NCBI GenBank assembly: GCA_045543635.1
Contig: JAZQMT010000092.1
Coordinates: 1 to 17,399 of the forward strand
Direction of reading: 5' to 3'
DNA: 17,399 nt
Source of the DNA: SIG578 sp045543635
GTDB lineage: Bacteria > Bacillota > Clostridia > Oscillospirales > Ruminococcaceae
In this document: piece by piece, positions 14,927 to 17,399 of the stretch
How positions within the stretch are numbered: the stretch's first letter is position 1
Layout of the letters: every line of letters starts with the position of its first letter
Translations under genes and position numbers: made by a program
Notes under the pieces: model-generated
Seen by the model: only the letters and a program-made list of their open reading frames with translations
What the model was told of the DNA's origin: nothing
Database searches by the model: none

Positions 14927-15280
14927 TTATTGCAAGGCAACTCTAAAAATAGGCAGTTCCGTTTTTTCTAAAGCTTCAACTGCCGCAATTAGAGCTGTGG
15001 GAGAGCAGTTGCCAAAATCAACATGTATGTATATCCCTCTTGGGTGATCACCGTCTGGTAAACTATCAATATCAGAAACATAATGAATAGGTTTCAAAAA
15101 ATGGCGTTTGTTATATTGGCTTACAAATTGCTCCAAGGCACTAACGGCGGTTGTGATTTGTTCTTGTGTCGGTTGGGCATCCAAAATGATTTCAAAAATC
15201 ACATCTGGATAACCTTCGCAGTAGGCATCTACTTTAAATGAATTGAAACTTTCTAATTTTTCTATAATCGGGTCTGCCAT
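14927..15280 (-). CDS. Hypothetical 117-aa protein, array gene 1
   Basis: I do not recognise this protein. It is 117 residues, soluble and acidic, with no signal peptide or membrane helix. The pattern suggests an alternating alpha-beta fold: a strand-rich start (FKVDAYCEGYPDVIFEIILDA), a helix (TQEQITTAVSALEQFVSQYNK), strands near IHYVSDID and GIYIHVDFGN, another helix and a final strand. The start ATG 15280 has AGGAGG at 7 nt, so expression is likely. It is driven by the promoter at 15311-15339 inside the repeat and ends at the palindromic terminator at 14878-14904. Its size and its setting among unrelated small genes would fit an immunity or other accessory protein, but that is a guess. Confidence 0.8.
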   Translation of the reverse strand: MADPIIEKLESFNSFKVDAYCEGYPDVIFEIILDAQPTQEQITTAVSALEQFVSQYNKRHFLKPIHYVSDIDSLPDGDHPRGIYIHVDFGNCSPTALIAAVEALEKTELPIFRVALQ

Positions 15281-15310
15281 AAAATAACCTCCTAGAGAAA
15301 ACTTTTATTT

Positions 15311-15339
15311 ATTATATCACAACCACACTAAAAAGTAAA
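15311..15339 (-). promoter_or_regulatory. Array promoter, copy 1
   Basis: Minus strand TTTACT (15334-15339), a 17-bp spacer and a perfect TATAAT (15311-15316), 31 bp before the start of array gene 1. The same boxes at the same spacing occur in the other two repeat copies although the spacers differ in sequence, which supports function. Confidence 0.8.
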
Positions 15340-15409
15340 TTGATGCAGTATAAATTCCCTTTAATCACAAATACTAACATCACGATTTGAAATTAAAGGA
15401 GATTTATAT

Positions 15410-15472
15410 ATGAAAGCAACAGGTATTGTACGCCGTATAGAGGCTTGTGATATAATAGGGCAAATTGCCTAA
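15410..15472 (+). CDS. 20-aa mini-ORF with SpoVT/AbrB-like N-terminus, copy 1
   Basis: The peptide is MKATGIVRRIEACDIIGQIA, preceded by AAAGGAG 8 nt before the ATG. Residues 1-10 equal the start of SpoVT-type AbrB-family regulators, which continue D-D-L-G-R-V-V-I-P; here the tail could be read as a shortened version of that second strand (inference). It is far too short for the DNA-binding swapped-hairpin domain. Against copy 2 it has 10 base differences in 63, of which only 2 codons change the residue (12 and 14). This pattern is expected if the peptide is translated and selected. It points away from array gene 1, from a divergent start region. It is either a functional leader or interfering peptide, or a relic of a regulator's 5' end. 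Confidence 0.6.
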   Translation: MKATGIVRRIEACDIIGQIA

Positions 15473-15531
15473 AATATGCATAAACATTAGGGTTTTCGCT
15501 GGTTTGCCCCATTGAACGCATTGGTGTCAAA
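15473..15531 (+). other. Conserved 59-nt noncoding element, copy 1
   Basis: The stretch from the mini-ORF stop to GTGTCAAA differs from copy 2 at only 2 of 59 positions. This is tighter than the mini-ORF itself, although no reading frame is kept between the copies. The mini-ORF end GGGCAAA can pair with TTTGCCC inside the element. It may be a structured 3' UTR, a small RNA body or a recombination site. Confidence 0.5.
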
Positions 15532-15561
15532 ACGAGGTTTTGGGCGGTCTTAATACATAGC

Positions 15562-15590
15562 AAAAGCGAGGTGAATTTCACCTCGCTTTT
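15562..15590. terminator. Palindromic terminator, copy 1
   Basis: Perfect 14-base arms AAAAGCGAGGTGAA and TTCACCTCGCTTTT sit around a single central T. It lies 8 bp past the stop of array gene 2 (minus strand) and 89 bp past the mini-ORF (plus strand). With four T's on each side it can end both converging transcripts, though the T-tracts are short. Confidence 0.75.
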
Positions 15591-15598
15591 GTGGTTTG

Positions 15599-16087
15599 TT
15601 AAAGTGTTTTTATTAAATATAGTTTGCGAATTCGCAATGCCATAAGAGAAGAAAAAATCAGTATACCGCAGCTAAAAAGTAAAGAATCGCAAACAACGAA
15701 AAAGAGAAACAATTTGTATGATGTGATTTCCCTAATAATCTCACCGTGATTAACTATGTAATATAACCCACCTATTGTTTCGGGACCGCCGCCAGCTACT
15801 AATAAAGATATTCCACTTAAGGCTGAAAAAACAATTGAAATAAGCAACGATATATTCAAGCAAATATCCAAAAATTTAGGTTTGATTTTTACCTCGGGTA
15901 TAGCGTTGGTGTCACCAAAAGCCTTTGAAATAATTCCTTGGATTAAAACAGATGTAAAAATTCCAACAACCCAAATTCCAGAAACTTCAAAGAAAAACGG
16001 TATAATAATAAAACAAATATTTATAATCCAAGTTAGCAGAGAAAAATAATATATAAACTTATTGATGGGTTTTGCTTTCTTTTCCAC
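15599..16087 (-). CDS. Hypothetical 162-aa membrane protein, array gene 2
   Basis: I do not recognise a family. Four hydrophobic segments can be seen, near residues 12-32, 35-55, 72-97 and 125-150. The N-terminus is short and basic (MEKKAKPINK) and the C-terminus basic (RIRKLYLIK), suggesting both ends lie in the cytoplasm. The glycine-rich stretch SLLVAGGGPETIGGLYYIV lies just after helix 3. The start is GTG 16087 with GAGGTG at 5 nt, supported by the promoter at 16108-16136 only 21 bp upstream. It ends at the palindrome 15562-15590. It is flanked on both sides by the array repeat, so it is one cassette of the array. Function unknown. Confidence 0.8.
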   Translation of the reverse strand: MEKKAKPINKFIYYFSLLTWIINICFIIIPFFFEVSGIWVVGIFTSVLIQGIISKAFGDTNAIPEVKIKPKFLDICLNISLLISIVFSALSGISLLVAGGGPETIGGLYYIVNHGEIIREITSYKLFLFFVVCDSLLFSCGILIFSSLMALRIRKLYLIKTL

Positions 16088-16107
16088 AGTATCACCTCTG
16101 CATATTT

Positions 16108-16136
16108 ATTATATCACAACTAGCTTAAAAAGTAAA
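16108..16136 (-). promoter_or_regulatory. Array promoter, copy 2
   Basis: Minus strand TTTACT (16131-16136), a 17-bp spacer and TATAAT (16108-16113), as in copies 1 and 3. It drives array gene 2 with a very short leader. Confidence 0.8.
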
Positions 16137-16208
16137 TTCAAGCAGTATAAATCTCCTCAAAATACAGATAATAACAACACAATTTGTAAATTAAGGAGAA
16201 ATGAATAT

Positions 16209-16271
16209 ATGAAAGCAACAGGAATAGTTCGTAGAATAGAGGAATGCGTTATAATAGGGCAAATTGCCTAA
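16209..16271 (+). CDS. 20-aa mini-ORF with SpoVT/AbrB-like N-terminus, copy 2
   Basis: The peptide is MKATGIVRRIEECVIIGQIA. AAGGAG lies about 11 nt before the ATG, a slightly long spacing compared with copy 1. The frame is open further upstream into array gene 2, but the ribosome site and the matching start in the other copies fix the ATG at 16209. Compared with copy 3 there are 7 base differences, with one changed residue (19) and a different stop codon. AATGCGTT at codons 12-15 is an exact complement of AACGCATT in the downstream element, so the end of this gene may lie inside a long hairpin in this copy. Confidence 0.6.
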   Translation: MKATGIVRRIEECVIIGQIA

Positions 16272-16330
16272 AACATGCATAAACATTGGGGTTTTCGCTG
16301 GTTTGCCCCATTGAACGCATTGGTGTCAAA
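16272..16330 (+). other. Conserved 59-nt noncoding element, copy 2
   Basis: It differs from copy 1 at 2 of 59 positions. It contains CATTGGGG and CCCCATTG, which pair with one mismatch, and TTTGCCC and AACGCATT, which pair with the mini-ORF end (GGGCAAA and AATGCGTT). The competing pairings suggest a structured RNA, but the copy 1 changes are not compensated, so structure is unproven. Confidence 0.5.
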
Positions 16331-16359
16331 CAGGGCTTTCGGCGTTTTTTATACATAGC

Positions 16360-16388
16360 AAAAGCGAGGTGAAATTCACCTCGCTTTT
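16360..16388. terminator. Palindromic terminator, copy 2
   Basis: It has the same 14-base arms as copy 1, with A instead of T as the single central base. It starts 3 bp past the stop of array gene 3 on the minus strand and also faces the mini-ORF transcript from the left. Confidence 0.75.
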
Positions 16389-16391
16389 ATG

Positions 16392-17162
16392 TTAAAACTC
16401 GTTTATATTATTCTTGATGTATGTAACTACTTTTTCTTGTAATGCAGGCAACTCATAATATTTATCATCAAATGAATCAAAGTCAAACCGCTTGGCTTGC
16501 TTTATGTATCCTCGCTTACTAAAAATTTTAAAAGATTCAAGGTCAGAAACATCAATATTGTTTGTTGTAATAAATTCCTCAAAAAGAATTAGATGTTCTT
16601 GTGCACCAACACTTTTTAGCGATTCACTAACATACGGTGCAACAATTTTTGATGAGTTTACGAAAAATTGGCAAAGACCACCATTTTGAATTTCTGAATC
16701 AAACAAGCCTAAAACATAAACTGTTTTGCGAGCACCTGTAAATTGCTCTAATTCTTTATCCTCGTCCTCGGCTTCTACTGCAATATCAATGTTTTGAAAA
16801 TAGATAGTTTCAAATAAATCGTCATCCGAAAGGGATAATAAATCTTCGCCATGTAATTGTCTGTTTTCTTCTTGCGTTTCCATTATCTCGGATAAAAAAG
16901 CCATTGGGTCGCTAGACAATTTTTCCATCATTTCATTAAATTCAGGGTCATCGTCAGAGCGATAATTCATAATATTTTGCATGCGAAATGCACCAACCAA
17001 AGCAACTATCAGATTTGAAACAATTAAAAACAAACCTATATAAAAACAAATGTTAGACCATATTGCACCAACTATAATCAGGATTATAGAAATCACAATA
17101 GACCCTATGTGACGAAATGCAGTTAGAAAGAAATTAGTTAAAAAAATAGAAAATTTATTCAT
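16392..17162 (-). CDS. Two-helix membrane protein with DUF4375/DMP19-like domain, array gene 3
   Basis: The 256-residue protein has two membrane helices near residues 20-35 and 38-58, an acidic linker (about 65-140) and a C-terminal region (about 112-245) that resembles DUF4375/DMP19-type proteins. The resemblance rests on EIQNGGLCQFFVNSS (157-171) followed by a helix with SESLKSVGAQEHLILFEEFI. DMP19 is known as a DNA-mimic protein in Neisseria; most DUF4375 proteins have no known role. The membrane anchor fused to it is unusual to my knowledge. The ATG at 17162 has GAGGAG at 6-7 nt; the promoter is at 17190-17218 and the terminator at 16360-16388. The gene is clearly AT-richer than the purA-xpt region, which fits acquired DNA. 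Confidence 0.78.
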   Translation of the reverse strand: MNKFSIFLTNFFLTAFRHIGSIVISIILIIVGAIWSNICFYIGLFLIVSNLIVALVGAFRMQNIMNYRSDDDPEFNEMMEKLSSDPMAFLSEIMETQEENRQLHGEDLLSLSDDDLFETIYFQNIDIAVEAEDEDKELEQFTGARKTVYVLGLFDSEIQNGGLCQFFVNSSKIVAPYVSESLKSVGAQEHLILFEEFITTNNIDVSDLESFKIFSKRGYIKQAKRFDFDSFDDKYYELPALQEKVVTYIKNNINEF

Positions 17163-17189
17163 AAAATGCTCCTCGAATCATTTTTTAAG

Positions 17190-17218
17190 ATTATATCATA
17201 CTTGCTCTAAAAAGTAAA
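17190..17218 (-). promoter_or_regulatory. Array promoter, copy 3
   Basis: Minus strand TTTACT (17213-17218), a 17-bp spacer and TATAAT (17190-17195), the same boxes as copies 1 and 2. It drives array gene 3. Confidence 0.8.
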
Positions 17219-17292
17219 GTTCAGCAGTATAAATAGCCTTTGTTGACAAATAATAGTAATCACGATTTGAATTTAAAGGAGATTTATATATT

Positions 17293-17355
17293 ATGAAAGC
17301 AACAGGTATTGTTAGAAGAATAGAGGAATGCGTTATAATAGGGCAAACCGCCTGA
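17293..17355 (+). CDS. 20-aa mini-ORF with SpoVT/AbrB-like N-terminus, copy 3
   Basis: The peptide is MKATGIVRRIEECVIIGQTA, with AAAGGAG 11 nt before the ATG and a TGA stop instead of TAA. The arginine codons at positions 8 and 9 are AGA AGA here, CGC CGT in copy 1 and CGT AGA in copy 2, all silent. Residues 1-11 and 13 are the same in all three copies. Confidence 0.6.
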   Translation: MKATGIVRRIEECVIIGQTA

Positions 17356-17399
17356 AACCCGCATAAACACCGGCTTTTTAGTTAATTTTGTTTAGACTC

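Larger units (their letters stand above)
15311..15590. repeat. Array repeat, copy 1
   Basis: This is the first full copy of the intergenic repeat, filling almost the whole gap between array genes 1 and 2. In order it holds the minus promoter for gene 1, a conserved GCAGTATAAAT, a conserved AAAGGAGATTTATAT ribosome-site region, the plus-strand mini-ORF (15410-15472), the 59-nt element (15473-15531), a variable 30 bp, and the palindromic terminator (15562-15590) for gene 2. Confidence 0.9.
16108..16388. repeat. Array repeat, copy 2
   Basis: This full copy has the same order of parts as copy 1: minus promoter, GCAGTATAAAT, ribosome site, mini-ORF (16209-16271), 59-nt element (16272-16330), variable 29 bp and palindromic terminator (16360-16388). 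It fills nearly the whole gap between array genes 2 and 3. Its two coding neighbours are unrelated to those of copy 1, so only the flanks repeat. Confidence 0.9.
17190..17399. repeat. Array repeat, copy 3 (cut by the window edge)
   Basis: Promoter, AAAAAGTAAA, GCAGTATAAAT, CACGATTTGAA, ribosome site and mini-ORF are all present. After the mini-ORF only GCATAAACA resembles the 59-nt element; the sequence then departs from copies 1 and 2 up to the edge. This copy is either a diverged variant or the start of a different array end. Confidence 0.8.

Noticed and set aside
15393..15581. Minus-strand 62-codon frame across array repeat copy 1
   Set aside because: The same frame in copy 2 meets a stop codon after the start is replaced and the variable stretch shifts, so it is not conserved as protein. 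It runs antisense to the mini-ORF and the 59-nt element.
16062..16208. Upstream extension of the copy 2 mini-ORF to 69 residues
   Set aside because: The extension overlaps the start of array gene 2 and its promoter and is not matched in the other copies; AAGGAG and the shared start point to the ATG at 16209.
14835..17399. CRISPR array or integron attC array
   Set aside because: Repeats are about 280 bp, spaced by whole genes and contain an ORF, so this is not CRISPR. I find no cas genes, no integron integrase and no convincing attC core sites.
15311..17399. Insertion sequence or MITE copies
   Set aside because: The repeats lack terminal inverted repeats and target duplications that I can see, and they fit exactly between genes, carrying their promoters and terminators. 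An IS would not be expected to do this three times.

Overview
The window reads as a chromosomal piece of a low-to-mid GC Gram-positive bacterium, most likely of class Clostridia (inference). The supports are AGGAGG-type ribosome sites, sigma-A-like promoters with 17-bp spacers, a clostridial-type PurA, a zinc-type L31, an Xpt/BMP purine salvage set, and peptides starting MKATGIVRRI like SpoVT/AbrB. Every recognised protein gene lies on the minus strand, so transcription runs from high to low coordinates. The only plus-strand genes I support are three copies of a 20-residue mini-ORF.

Layout from left to right. Positions 1-2551: dnaG (running off the left edge) and a dGTPase-like HD hydrolase gene, 20 bp apart, behind a perfect consensus promoter whose -35 box sits in the last codons of the next gene. 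Positions 2541-3617: a YigZ/IMPACT-family gene and rpmE, with a terminator between them and a structured 5' leader plus strong promoter upstream of rpmE. Positions 3625-10749: a purine salvage block transcribed as xpt, BMP lipoprotein, ABC ATPase, two permeases, purA. The three transporter-core genes overlap by one base at each junction. The block starts with a promoter and a short attenuator-like leader that lacks the usual purine riboswitch core. A hairpin after the lipoprotein gene probably lowers expression of what follows. Positions 10791-12867: a single-gene ABC half-transporter with its own promoter and terminator. Positions 12893-14811: a Na/Pi-cotransporter-family protein with a C-terminal PhoU-like domain, also with its own promoter and terminator.

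From about 14840 to the right edge the character changes. The DNA becomes more AT-rich and consists of three unrelated minus-strand genes: a 117-aa soluble protein, a 162-aa membrane protein, and a 256-aa protein with two membrane helices and a DUF4375/DMP19-like region. They are separated by copies of one repeat of about 280 bp. Each repeat carries a conserved minus-strand promoter (TTTACT-17-TATAAT) for the gene on its left. It then carries a plus-strand mini-ORF whose first 10 residues match the start of SpoVT/AbrB regulators, a nearly invariant 59-nt noncoding stretch, and a near-perfect palindromic terminator shared with the gene on its right. The result is a cassette array with constant flanks and variable contents. 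It continues past the right edge and is the most interesting part of the window. Differences between mini-ORF copies are mostly synonymous, which suggests the peptide is translated and selected.
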